Assembly (NCBI GenBank): GCA_937982515.1
Contig: CALJMB010000066.1
Coordinates: 1-37,137 of the forward strand
DNA from: an uncultured Balneolaceae bacterium
Lineage (GTDB): Bacteria > Bacteroidota > Rhodothermia > Balneolales > Balneolaceae
Length of the DNA stretch: 37,137 nt
Direction: 5' to 3'
The position numbers and the translations under genes were made by a program. The notes beneath the pieces were generated by a model. It was given only the letters and a program-made list of their open reading frames with translations, was not told where the DNA came from and made no database searches. Positions 16,329-24,212 of this stretch are shown piece by piece. Numbering within the stretch: position 1 is the stretch's first letter; each line of letters opens with the position of its first letter.

Positions 16329-16784
16329 ATGGCTCTGAAAGACCAAATCATGGCCGACCTTAAGCAGGCTATGAAAGACAAGGATCAGGATAAGCTGCGC
16401 GTTCTCCGTTCTCTTAAAGCCAAGCTTCAGGAGAGAGAAATAAGTGAGCGGAAGGGCGGCGAAGCCACGCTGAGCAATGAGCAGGTTGTGGAAGTGGTTA
16501 TGAAAGCGGCCAAACAACGCAAAGAATCCATTGAACAGTTCGGCAGCGGTGGCCGTGATGATCTTGTTGAAAATGAGGAAAAGGAGCTGAAGATCATTGA
16601 GTCGTACTTGCCGGAGATGCTTTCGGAAGAGGAAATCCGTGATATTGCTCAAAAGAAAATTAAAGAGCTGGGAGCCGGAAGCGTAGCCGACATGGGTAAG
16701 GTTATGGGTGTGATGATGAAAGAGCTCAAAGGGCAGGCTGATGGATCGCTGATCAGTAAAGTGGTTAAAGAAGAGCTCTCTTGA
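16329..16784 (+). CDS. yqeY: GatB/YqeY domain-containing protein
   Basis: This 151-residue protein is the stand-alone YqeY form of the C-terminal helical domain of GatB, the amidotransferase subunit that makes Gln-tRNA and Asn-tRNA. The N-terminal four-helix segment opens MALKDQIMADLKQAMK and contains LRVLRSLKAKLQ. The C-terminal part has the conserved YLPEMLSEEEI and DMGKVMGVMMKELKGQADG signatures. The domain is tRNA-binding in GatB; the role of the free form is unsettled. It is followed after 10 bp by a CvpA-like gene in the same direction, so cotranscription is likely. No Shine-Dalgarno sequence. Confidence 0.93.
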   Translation: MALKDQIMADLKQAMKDKDQDKLRVLRSLKAKLQEREISERKGGEATLSNEQVVEVVMKAAKQRKESIEQFGSGGRDDLVENEEKELKIIESYLPEMLSEEEIRDIAQKKIKELGAGSVADMGKVMGVMMKELKGQADGSLISKVVKEELS

Positions 16785-16794
16785 TATTCCCGCT

Positions 16795-17349
16795 ATGAAC
16801 CTTCTGGACCTTCTCATCTTCCTTCCTATTCTTTTTTTTTGTTATCGGGGTTTTGTAAATGGCATCATCAAAGAAGTGTTGAGTATAGCAGGAATTATTC
16901 TGGCTGTCTTTTTTACCTTCAGGTATATGGATGAAGCGGGCTCTCTTCTTCGCCCTTTTTTTACTGAAAATGCGGGGTATATTCCCTTTATTTCCGGAGC
17001 TCTTATTTTTATCGGGACCCTGGTGGCGGTACATGCCCTTGCTTTCCTGAGCAAAAAGTTTTTAGAATCTATAAACCTGAATTTTATTAATCGTATATCG
17101 GGTTTGGCTTTCGGCGGGTTAAAAAGCGGTATCGTTGTGAGTGCCTTTCTGCTCATACTTGCCGGTTTCAGCCTCCCTTCACAACAGTCGCGTGAAGACT
17201 CTCTGCTGTATCCCTATATTATTTGCCTTGCCCCCTGGGCATATAATACTGTTGCAGCTCTATATCCGGGTGCTGCAGATTTCTCTGATACAACCAGAGA
17301 AACGCTGAATCAGTACAATCCCATTCAGAATTTTCCCATATCGAATTAG
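16795..17349 (+). CDS. CvpA family inner-membrane protein
   Basis: This 184-residue membrane protein has four hydrophobic segments (about 1-20, 24-43, 63-88 and 106-126). The family hallmarks are the opening NLLDLLIFLPI, the RGFVNGIIKEVLSIAG loop and the later NRISGLAFGGLKSGIV motif. CvpA is needed for colicin V export in E. coli and for envelope stress or bile resistance elsewhere; its activity is unknown. It starts 10 bp after yqeY and precedes tyrS by about 100 bp. The C-terminal 50 residues are soluble and poorly conserved. Confidence 0.88.
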   Translation: MNLLDLLIFLPILFFCYRGFVNGIIKEVLSIAGIILAVFFTFRYMDEAGSLLRPFFTENAGYIPFISGALIFIGTLVAVHALAFLSKKFLESINLNFINRISGLAFGGLKSGIVVSAFLLILAGFSLPSQQSREDSLLYPYIICLAPWAYNTVAALYPGAADFSDTTRETLNQYNPIQNFPISN

Positions 17350-17447
17350 GGGGTCGGAGGCTGGAGGAAAATCGCTACACTTCCCATATTCTGCTTCTGG
17401 CCCGGTTATCTGACGCAACTAAATAAACCAAATCATAAAACATAACA

Positions 17448-18665
17448 ATGCCTTTTTTACCTGTTGAGCAACAACTGGAAGTTATTCGCCGAGGAACCAC
17501 CGAGATAGTACCTGAAGACGAACTCGTAGAAAAACTAAAAAAATCTAAAAAAGAGAATAGACCCCTGAGAATTAAGCTGGGTTGCGATCCTACCCGCCCG
17601 GATTTACACCTTGGGCACTCGGTCATCCTTCGTAAGTTGCGCCAGTTTCAGGATCTGGGCCATGAAGCTATTCTCATTATCGGCGACTTTACCGCCCTTA
17701 TAGGCGATCCGACAGGACAAAATAAAACACGGCCTCCGCTCACCCGGGAAGAAATCAACGAAAATGCGAAAACGTATCTGGAGCAGGCAACTAAAATCCT
17801 CGACCCTGACGCCACTACTATTGTCTATAATTCAGAATGGCTGGCGAAAATGAATTTTGAGGACGTGATCAGGCTGACGTCCAGGCTTACGGTTGCCCGC
17901 ATGATTGAGCGAGAGGATTTTTCTAAGCGGTACAACAATAATGAACCTATTTCCCTCCACGAATTCCTATATCCACTGGCTCAGGGACAAGACTCCGTGC
18001 ATCTGCGTTCTGACGTGGAACTTGGAGGTACTGATCAAAAATTTAATCTGCTGGTAGGTCGCGATCTGCAGAAAGATGACGGACAGGAGCCACAGGTTGC
18101 CCTGATGATGCCCTTGTTGGTAGGCACGGACGGCCATTTGAAGATGTCGAAATCGTACGATAACTACATTGGTATTACCGAAGACGCTAACGAAATGTAC
18201 GGCAAGGTACTCTCCATTCCTGACGACCTGATTTACTCCTGGTTCGAACTTCTTACGGATCTGCCCGTTAAGGAGCTTCCTGCTATGAAAAAAAGAATCG
18301 AAGAAGATCCACGCAACACAAAGCACGAGCTGGCACTGGCCATCACACGCATCTATCACGGAGAAGCGGAAGCGAAGGCTGCAAGAGAGCACTTTGAGCA
18401 GACCGTCATTAAAAAAGAAGTGCCGGACGATGCACCTGTGTTCACCTATCAGGGAGGATCGGAAGTTCGGTTAATAGATATCATTTCCGACATAAAATTT
18501 ACTTCCAGCAATGGAGAAACCAAACGCCTGATGAAACAGGGCGGCGTCTCTGTAGACGACAATAAAATTACGGACATAGGGTACACTGTTACTTTTGAAG
18601 AGGGTACTGAATTTACATTAAAAGTTGGAAAACGGAATTTCGCTATTGTGAAAAGTGAGAAGTGA
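17448..18665 (+). CDS. tyrS: Tyrosyl-tRNA synthetase
   Basis: This class I synthetase charges tRNA-Tyr. The HIGH signature is HLGH (54-57) and the second is a perfect KMSKS (232-236). CDPTRPDLHLG, the GDPTGQNKTRPP block and ELGGTDQKFNLLVGR are typical of the TyrZ/TyrRS-2 lineage. A C-terminal S4 RNA-binding domain (about 340-402) is complete. At 405 residues it is of normal length. The start lacks a Shine-Dalgarno sequence. The TGA stop falls inside a GTGAGAAG-type purine repeat running into the following spacer, so the last few residues (VKSEK) are encoded by repeat DNA. Confidence 0.96.
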   Translation: MPFLPVEQQLEVIRRGTTEIVPEDELVEKLKKSKKENRPLRIKLGCDPTRPDLHLGHSVILRKLRQFQDLGHEAILIIGDFTALIGDPTGQNKTRPPLTREEINENAKTYLEQATKILDPDATTIVYNSEWLAKMNFEDVIRLTSRLTVARMIEREDFSKRYNNNEPISLHEFLYPLAQGQDSVHLRSDVELGGTDQKFNLLVGRDLQKDDGQEPQVALMMPLLVGTDGHLKMSKSYDNYIGITEDANEMYGKVLSIPDDLIYSWFELLTDLPVKELPAMKKRIEEDPRNTKHELALAITRIYHGEAEAKAAREHFEQTVIKKEVPDDAPVFTYQGGSEVRLIDIISDIKFTSSNGETKRLMKQGGVSVDDNKITDIGYTVTFEEGTEFTLKVGKRNFAIVKSEK

Positions 18666-19152
18666 GAAGAACCAGTTGCGAAAAAGAATAGTTTACGAAA
18701 TTTCATGTACTCCGCTACCTTAATAAAGTAAAGCCGGAACTCACTTTCTTTTCGGTGGGGATGTACATATCTGTAACACAGAAGTTGACATCCAGAATCC
18801 CGGTTCAAAACAAGAATATTTCCGGCTTTCTGCCAGAAGGATGCGCATGTATAACTCCCTGCAGGATACCATTTATAATGACGATTTCCGTCAACTGCAC
18901 AAAGGCAATGCCAGCCCCTACAGCTGGTAGAGTTACAGGGCCGCATCTAAAACATACCAAGGCCTTGAAAATCAACCATCATTACGGCCTGTACAAAGCT
19001 GCTGCCTGCAGCTATAAAGTACCTAGAAAGGGAATTTGCCTGTTTCCAAACATTGTAGTTAAAAGGTATACCGGAATCCGTGAACAACACATTCATACAG
19101 AATTATGCTATATTTGGCTGTGGTTGAATTTATTTAATGTAAAAGCAGTTTT
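18666..19152. other. Spacer between tyrS and MarR gene with possible gene relic
   Basis: The first bases continue a GTGAGAAG purine repeat. On the minus strand, 18978 down to 18718 is open except for one TGA (18805-18807) and translates to a plausible hydrophobic stretch (PVTLPAVGAGIAFVQLTEI, then IVIINGILQGVIHAHPSG). I do not recognise the family; it could be a decayed gene or chance. The plus-strand open frame over the same area (18755-19198) is composed like an antisense reading. A promoter-like TATATTTG is at 19109-19116. Confidence 0.3.
19109..19116 (+). promoter_or_regulatory. Putative -7 element of the MarR gene
   Basis: TATATTTG is an exact TAnnTTTG match, 36 bases before the ATG at 19153. 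No good TTG lies at the expected -33 distance, so support is partial. Confidence 0.33.
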
Positions 19153-19635
19153 ATGGGCACACACTATCAGGGAAGCGAGGAGGACAAAAGCACATTAGAC
19201 GCATTCATCAAACTTATGCGTGCAACGGAGTCAATCAATTATCGCCTGAACCGCCATCTTGCCGATGCAGGTTTAACGGTAAGCCAGTTCGGGGTGCTGG
19301 AGGCCCTTTACCATCTTGGCTCGCTCAATCAAAAATCACTGGCTGAAAAACTGCTCAAAAGTGGTGGAAACATTACGCTTGTTATCGACAACCTGGAGAA
19401 GTGCGATTTAGTTGAGCGTCAACAGGATCCGGATGACCGCCGCGCCATGCTTGTTCATTTAACCGAAAAAGGAAGAGCGTTCATAAAATCATTTTTTCCC
19501 AAGCACCTCCAGCATATTAAAAAAGAATTCAGTGTGCTTACAGAAGAAGAAAAAAAAGATTTATCCCGAATGTGTAAAAAAATCGGCCTGAGACAAGATG
19601 ACGCGGTCAGAGCGGACGGAGCTGGTGATCCCTGA
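19153..19635 (+). CDS. MarR family transcriptional regulator
   Basis: This 160-residue winged-helix dimer contains the MarR-family pattern: helical dimerisation N-terminus (DAFIKLMRATESINYRLNRH), LTVSQFGVLEALYHLG, the recognition-helix region QKSLAEKLLKSGGNITLVID, and the wing DPDDRRAMLVHLTEKG. A C-terminal helix completes the dimer. MarR proteins repress adjacent genes and are released by phenolic ligands, thiol oxidation or metals. No cysteine lies near the N-terminus, so simple OhrR-type thiol sensing is not indicated. The neighbours are tyrS upstream and a convergent permease, so its target is not obvious; autoregulation is likely. Confidence 0.93.
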   Translation: MGTHYQGSEEDKSTLDAFIKLMRATESINYRLNRHLADAGLTVSQFGVLEALYHLGSLNQKSLAEKLLKSGGNITLVIDNLEKCDLVERQQDPDDRRAMLVHLTEKGRAFIKSFFPKHLQHIKKEFSVLTEEEKKDLSRMCKKIGLRQDDAVRADGAGDP

Positions 19636-19720
19636 TACACATTATATCAGCTAGCCATCCTTCATCTAAATCTCTGTTGCAAAAAAACCGTTTATCCGCT
19701 GGATCCGAACGATCCGCGTT

Positions 19721-20947
19721 CTATTCATACTGCACCGCATCGGCAGGTTCAACCCTGGAGGCTCTTTCAGCGGGGTACCAGCTTGCCGCCAGGCACAACA
19801 GTAAACTCCCTGCCAGTATAATACTCACATCAAAAAATTGTATGCTGGATGGATAAGCTTCGATGATAAAAGCGGATGATAGCTTGATCAGTCCGTATTC
19901 CTGTTGCAGCCAGCTCAGCAACAGCCCGATAGCCCCGCCCATACCACAGCCGATCAGCCCTATATAGAGTCCCTGTTTCATAAAGATCTTTTTAATATCC
20001 GCCGGCTTATAACCCATAGTAAGCAACACCCCTATATCCCGATGCTTTTGAATGACAATCATGGTGAGGGAACCCACAATGTTAAGCACGGCAACCAATA
20101 CAATAATCATCAAAATGAGATAGGAGCCCCATTTTTCCAGGTACATTACATCGTATAGTGGTTTTTGCAGATCGTACCAGGTAGAAACGGTTAACTGTTC
20201 CGGGAATTTTCTTTCAATCTCAGTTTTCACCGCATCCGCCTGATCGCTGTCTGCCAACGCTATATCAATACCCGAAACCCCCTGCCGCATTTCGAACAAC
20301 CGCTGTGCCGCTTCCAGATCAACGTAAACGGGAAAGCCTTCTACTATCTGGGTTGCGGTATAGCCGCCCCTGATCTCAAAACGGTAAGAGCGGGGCAGAG
20401 AAAACTGGGTAAGTGATTTTCTCATACCATCTGCGCTGAGCAATACAATCTCATCACCAATACGCAAGCCCAGGTCGGCCATAAGCTGTTCGCTAACCAA
20501 CGCACCCGGCTTTCTGTTGTTAACTCCCAAATCTATCGATCCGCTGGTAATGTTCTGTTCCAGCTTATTCAACTCTTTGTATTGTTGTGCATTGATTCCC
20601 TTGACCGTCACCACCCTGTCTCCTTTCCGGTCATACGTCAACAATGCCTTATCTGCAATAAAGGGCGCTGTAACCCGCACCTCAGGAATCTCTTTTAACT
20701 GCTCCAGCACATCGTGCTGAAACGTAATAGAATTACCACGCGCCGACTCGATTCGGATGTCCGGATCGTTTTCAAGCAGCAATCCCTTTATCACATCAAA
20801 AAAACCGTTAAAAACAGACAGAACAATGATCAGCAGAGCCGTGCCTATGGTAACTCCTGTTATGCTGATACCCGTCAGGGTTGATATCAGAGAAATATGT
20901 TTTTTCGAAAAGAGATAGCGCCTGGCTATGAATCCGGTTGTTTTCAT
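19721..20947 (-). CDS. LolC/LolE-type ABC transporter permease
   Basis: This 408-residue FtsX/MacB-superfamily permease has one N-terminal membrane helix (about 20-48; SLISTLTGISITGVTIGTAL). A periplasmic MacB-PCD domain of roughly 220 residues follows, then three C-terminal helices (about 275-300, 320-350, 370-395). The IARRYLFSKK start and the length match the lipoprotein-releasing LolC/E family, which extracts lipoproteins from the inner membrane for LolA. The ATPase partner LolD is not adjacent. Bacteroidota often carry a single permease acting as a homodimer, so C versus E cannot be assigned. It is divergent from adk across 350 bp. Confidence 0.9.
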   Translation of the reverse strand: MKTTGFIARRYLFSKKHISLISTLTGISITGVTIGTALLIIVLSVFNGFFDVIKGLLLENDPDIRIESARGNSITFQHDVLEQLKEIPEVRVTAPFIADKALLTYDRKGDRVVTVKGINAQQYKELNKLEQNITSGSIDLGVNNRKPGALVSEQLMADLGLRIGDEIVLLSADGMRKSLTQFSLPRSYRFEIRGGYTATQIVEGFPVYVDLEAAQRLFEMRQGVSGIDIALADSDQADAVKTEIERKFPEQLTVSTWYDLQKPLYDVMYLEKWGSYLILMIIVLVAVLNIVGSLTMIVIQKHRDIGVLLTMGYKPADIKKIFMKQGLYIGLIGCGMGGAIGLLLSWLQQEYGLIKLSSAFIIEAYPSSIQFFDVSIILAGSLLLCLAASWYPAERASRVEPADAVQYE

Positions 20948-21297
20948 GGAACTAAAATAGGCATTATCAAAGAAGATTACAGCTACAAGATTACTTTATG
21001 AGGGGGCACTCAAAAAAGAATATTATGCAGATTTCCTTTAATAATATGTTACTATATGTGAACCATCCCCATTCTCAACAACTCTTATTCTCTGTTGTTT
21101 AGGGGAGGCAGATCCTCCCGGCATCTCATCCGTCCGCCCGTTTACAGTCTTACCTCTTTCTGACGGATAGGTGAGATCTAGTTGAATTAATACGACCAGT
21201 CCCCCTTAACTGCCTTCAGTCGTTGAATATACTTCGGTTTTACGGTATTTTAGAAACTTCATTTAATCCGATATTCATAACTAATTATTAGGTATTC
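20948..21297. other. Divergent permease-adk intergenic region with two hairpins
   Basis: The 350-bp gap should hold promoters for both genes. GGGAGG (21103-21108) pairs with CCTCCC (21114-21119). A larger stem pairs ATCTCA+TCCGTC (21123-21134) with GACGGA+TGAGAT (21162-21167 and 21172-21177), leaving a TAGG bulge and a 27-base loop. An adk promoter candidate follows at 21223. No small gene is evident. Confidence 0.45.
21223..21253 (+). promoter_or_regulatory. Putative adk promoter
   Basis: TTG (21223-21225), 20 bases, then TATTTTAG (21246-21253) ends 44 bases before the adk ATG. The geometry equals that of the rpmB candidate. Confidence 0.48.
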
Positions 21298-21852
21298 ATG
21301 AGAATCATCATTTTTGGTCCGCCGGGAGCGGGTAAGGGGACGCAGGCAAACCTGATCAAAGAAGAATACAACGTTCCGCATCTCTCTACAGGAGAAATTT
21401 TCCGATCTGCCATAAAGAACGAGACGGAATTAGGTAAAAAAGTTTCATCCATCCTGGATGCCGGTGAACTGGTACCCGATGAAACCGTTGTGGCACTTGT
21501 AGAGGAAGAGCTGAAGAAACCTGAATATGATAAGGGGTATATTTTGGATGGATTTCCCCGAACGGTTCCTCAGGCAGAAGCTTTTGATCATTTTTTAACG
21601 GAAAAAGGAACCTCTCTGGATGCCTTTCTGATGCTGGATGTTCCTGAAGATGAATTAATCCGCCGGATTCTGAGCCGCGGCGAGGGCCGTTCCGATGATA
21701 CTGAAGAAAAGGTAAAGACCCGCCTTGATGTATACTGGAAAGAAACTATGCCCGTTCAGAAACATTACGAAAAGCAGGATCTTGTTAAAAAGATAGATGG
21801 TGTCGGTTCGGTTGAAGAGATCTTCAATCGAATAAAGAGCGCTCTCGGGTAG
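21298..21852 (+). CDS. adk: Adenylate kinase
   Basis: Adenylate kinase interconverts ATP+AMP and 2 ADP. GPPGAGKGTQ (7-16) is the P-loop, LSTGEIFR and LDGFPRTVPQAEAF form the AMP site, and the LID is the short form (RGEGRSDDTEEKVKTRL) without the zinc-finger insert. At 184 residues this fits the short, Bacteroidota-like enzyme. No Shine-Dalgarno sequence; a TTG-N20-TATTTTAG promoter candidate lies upstream. Downstream is a strong hairpin. It is not in the ribosomal-protein/secY operon where adk sits in many other phyla. Confidence 0.97.
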   Translation: MRIIIFGPPGAGKGTQANLIKEEYNVPHLSTGEIFRSAIKNETELGKKVSSILDAGELVPDETVVALVEEELKKPEYDKGYILDGFPRTVPQAEAFDHFLTEKGTSLDAFLMLDVPEDELIRRILSRGEGRSDDTEEKVKTRLDVYWKETMPVQKHYEKQDLVKKIDGVGSVEEIFNRIKSALG

Positions 21853-21909
21853 CGTATACTTAAACTAACTGCTGAAACTATTTACTTTTTTATCAATACA
21901 CAGATAGAG

Positions 21910-21945
21910 ATATTGGTGCAAACCGTAAACCGTTTGCACCAATAT
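21910..21945 (+). terminator. adk terminator hairpin
   Basis: The arms ATATTGGTGCAAAC (21910-21923) and GTTTGCACCAATAT (21932-21945) pair perfectly over 14 bases around an 8-base loop, followed by a modest T-rich run (TTACTCTTT). It lies 58 bases after the adk stop and 35 before the next gene, so it probably separates the two transcripts. Confidence 0.72.
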
Positions 21946-21979
21946 TTACTCTTTAAAAACAACTAACCTTCCATATATC

Positions 21980-22399
21980 ATGGCCCTCAGAACTTCTCTT
22001 CCCCTGGCGCTTGGCGTCTTACTCCTGGCCGGCTGTACATCTTCAGGGGCCTTTATAGCCTCGAATCAAACAAATGTTCTTTTGTCTGAGTCTAACTATG
22101 TTGTGGCAGCCACTAACGTTTCAGGAGAGGCAGAATCCGGTTATCTGCTGGGTTTTAGCTATGCGCCTTCAGGTTTGATTGCAAATACCATAGCTCTGGT
22201 TCGCGTCAGTGGTAGCGACGCGCTTTATAAGGACGCTATAGAAAATCTGTGGGCTAACTACGAAAAAGAAAACGGTAGTCCGGAGGGGCAAAGCCTGGCG
22301 CTGACCAATATTCGTTATGATTCCGATATTCTGAATTTATTTCTCTATACCAAAGTTAAAGTATCGGTACGCGCTGATATAATTCGCTTCAAAGAGTAG
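21980..22399 (+). CDS. DUF6567 family lipoprotein
   Basis: This is a small predicted lipoprotein of 139 residues. A signal peptide (residues 1-18) ends in the lipobox LLAGC with Cys19. The mature part carries the DUF6567 pattern: NQTNVLLSESNY, ATNVSGEAESGYLLGFSY, ENLWANYEKE and the closing KVKVSVRADII. The family is found mainly in Bacteroidota and has no known function. The gene follows the adk terminator and converges with a minus-strand metalloenzyme only 15 bp away. The ATG has no Shine-Dalgarno sequence. Confidence 0.8.
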   Translation: MALRTSLPLALGVLLLAGCTSSGAFIASNQTNVLLSESNYVVAATNVSGEAESGYLLGFSYAPSGLIANTIALVRVSGSDALYKDAIENLWANYEKENGSPEGQSLALTNIRYDSDILNLFLYTKVKVSVRADIIRFKE

Positions 22400-22414
22400 C
22401 TGCATCCACTAAAC

Positions 22415-23311
22415 CTACTGTTTCAACACTTCAACAATGCCGGGGGTAACATCCAGAATGCTCTCAGCACGGTGAAATATTTCCGCTCCGGGCCCCGATA
22501 CAAATAACGGAACATCATTTCTGGTGTGGGTTTTGGTCGACAGGTCCTCCACGTTTCCGTGATCACTGCAGAGCACCAGCGTAGTCTGTTCCTGTTTTCT
22601 CTCAATAAGCCTTTGCAGAAAACGGTCATAAACCGATAAAACAGCAGCTGCCCGCTCATAGTCTTTTGAATGGCCTGCCTTGTCGGTTAAATAATATTCA
22701 AATAAAACCAGGTCTGTTTCTTCCGATATATCCAGCAGGCGGTCGGCGGCCTGTTGCGGCGTTATTACAGGTACCTGTTCATTCAGCATCTCCCTCCAGC
22801 TTTGTTGCGTAAGCTCAGCCGTCAGGGCCCTTTCTTCTTTAACATCTGTTATCCGGTTAAGAGGCAAGCCTGCACTTTTTGTCATTATAGTGGTACAGCT
22901 CCATCTGTTTCTTTCACGGGCTTTTTGGAAAAAAATATCAGGGTAGGCATTAATAAACATGATGCTCCTCCCCATGCGCTGTACTTTGTTGAACAAACTT
23001 TGCTCTCTGAGCATATATTTAATACGCGAGTGTGGAAACGGCCCGAAATGCTTGCCTATCTCTTTTGCAGCATTTTTTCCGGTGAATAACGATGTCTGTC
23101 CGGTCCCGCTCTGCGGGAGCCCTTCTACTCCAAGAGTGGCGTCTACAGCTTTAAAAACATGTCGGCTACTACGTATTTCCGCCGCCTTCTTTGTAAGCAC
23201 CCCCCCTCCATTCATCATGGAAAAGCCTTTGTACTCGTTTCTTGTGAACGGATTTACCGGGCTCTCCTCCCCGAGGCCCACTCCGTCAATAAAAAGGAAA
23301 ATTACTGCCAT
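22415..23311 (-). CDS. Alkaline-phosphatase-superfamily metalloenzyme
   Basis: This 298-residue protein belongs to the phosphopentomutase/phosphoglyceromutase-like metalloenzyme superfamily. Visible motifs are FLFIDGVGLG (5-14, first metal Asp), LPQSGTGQTSLFTG (65-78, Ser/Thr nucleophile loop), YYLTDKAGHS and CSDHGNVED (metal His/Asp ligands), and THTRNDVPLF near the end. It lacks the large insert of the 2,3-bisphosphoglycerate-independent mutase and is shorter than phosphopentomutase, so its substrate is unclear. It begins 3 bp after the dtd stop, so the two are probably one transcript reading away from the putative origin. Confidence 0.83.
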   Translation of the reverse strand: MAVIFLFIDGVGLGEESPVNPFTRNEYKGFSMMNGGGVLTKKAAEIRSSRHVFKAVDATLGVEGLPQSGTGQTSLFTGKNAAKEIGKHFGPFPHSRIKYMLREQSLFNKVQRMGRSIMFINAYPDIFFQKARERNRWSCTTIMTKSAGLPLNRITDVKEERALTAELTQQSWREMLNEQVPVITPQQAADRLLDISEETDLVLFEYYLTDKAGHSKDYERAAAVLSVYDRFLQRLIERKQEQTTLVLCSDHGNVEDLSTKTHTRNDVPLFVSGPGAEIFHRAESILDVTPGIVEVLKQ

Positions 23312-23314
23312 TGA

Positions 23315-23755
23315 TTATTTCTCCAGGATAATAGTTACCGGGCCGTCATTGCATAAAGCGACATCCATATGTGCGCCAAATATACCCGTTTCTACCTTCA
23401 AATCAGTGCCTTCTTTCAGGTAGTCTATCATTCGGTTGTACAGCTGTTCCGCCTTCTCTGGCCTTGCTGCCTGTACGTAGCTGGGGCGGTTCCCCTTACG
23501 GGCATCTCCATATAGCGTGAATTGAGAAACAACCATTAATTCCCCCTCGACATCTTTCACGGAATAGTTCATCTTCCCCTCTTCATCATCAAATATCCTG
23601 AGGTTTAGTATCTTTTTGCACATCCACTTCATCTCCTCATCTGTATCTTCTTCATGAATACCTACAAGCAGTAAAAGTCCTTTCCCTATGGCACCGGTAT
23701 GTTTCTCCCTTACGGTTACGGATGCATTTTTAACACGCTGAAGCACAACTTTCAT
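23315..23755 (-). CDS. dtd: D-aminoacyl-tRNA deacylase
   Basis: Dtd hydrolyses D-amino acids (and mischarged glycine) from tRNA. MKVVLQRVKNASVTV at the N-terminus, the catalytic SQFTLYGD motif in the middle and NDGPVTIILEK at the C-terminus are diagnostic; the Gly-Pro of the GPVT motif is the chiral filter. ATG 23755 gives the standard 146 residues; an upstream in-frame ATG (23776) would add seven atypical residues and is not used. The gene faces away from the DnaA-box-rich gap upstream of it. Confidence 0.95.
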   Translation of the reverse strand: MKVVLQRVKNASVTVREKHTGAIGKGLLLLVGIHEEDTDEEMKWMCKKILNLRIFDDEEGKMNYSVKDVEGELMVVSQFTLYGDARKGNRPSYVQAARPEKAEQLYNRMIDYLKEGTDLKVETGIFGAHMDVALCNDGPVTIILEK

Positions 23756-24212
23756 ATCTGTTTCTGTTAATAACAATGTGGATTACTATGTTGAAAACTT
23801 TTAATTAGCTACAGGGTCGGACAAACAACAAAAATTCTCCACAGCATTCAACATTTATATAATGTTTTCCACAACTTATCAGCGCTAAAATTAGTGTCAA
23901 TAACATCCAGGGTTTTTCATACCCGAGCTTACACTTGTGGATAACTGTTTAGCAATTAAAGTAAACCCATAAAAAACATGATTCATTTATCAACAATATA
24001 ATCCACATTATAAGCACACAGCTCTCTTTAATGTTTGGTATTTCCTTGTCCACATATCCACATGACCTACTATGTACTACAAATTATATAAATTTATTGT
24101 ATTAGTACCCTTACGGTGGATAATGTGGAGAAAAAAAGCTTAAAAAGGTGCTTCTTTCTTTCTATATTCTTATTCCATTGAGAGACGAATTTTCAGACCT
24201 GATCTTAACCGC
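23756..24212. other. Candidate replication origin (oriC) with DnaA-box cluster
   Basis: This AT-rich gap of about 460 bp between divergent dtd and the DinB gene has ten nonamers at or within one mismatch of TTATCCACA. The perfect one is TGTGGATAA at 23936. The others are TGTGGATTA 23777, TTCTCCACA 23835, TTTTCCACA 23865, TTATCAACA 23987, TAATCCACA 23999, TTGTCCACA 24046, ATATCCACA 24054, GGTGGATAA 24115 and TGTGGAGAA 24124. A very AT-rich block (about 24070-24106) could be the unwinding element. gyrB/gyrA, mnmG/rsmG and parS sites lie within about 21 kb, consistent with an origin-proximal position. dnaA itself is not in the window. Confidence 0.78.

Noticed and set aside
18755..19198. 147-codon plus-strand open frame overlapping the MarR start
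   Set aside because: Cys/His/Pro-rich sequence typical of an antisense reading, and it overlaps the well-supported MarR start in another frame.
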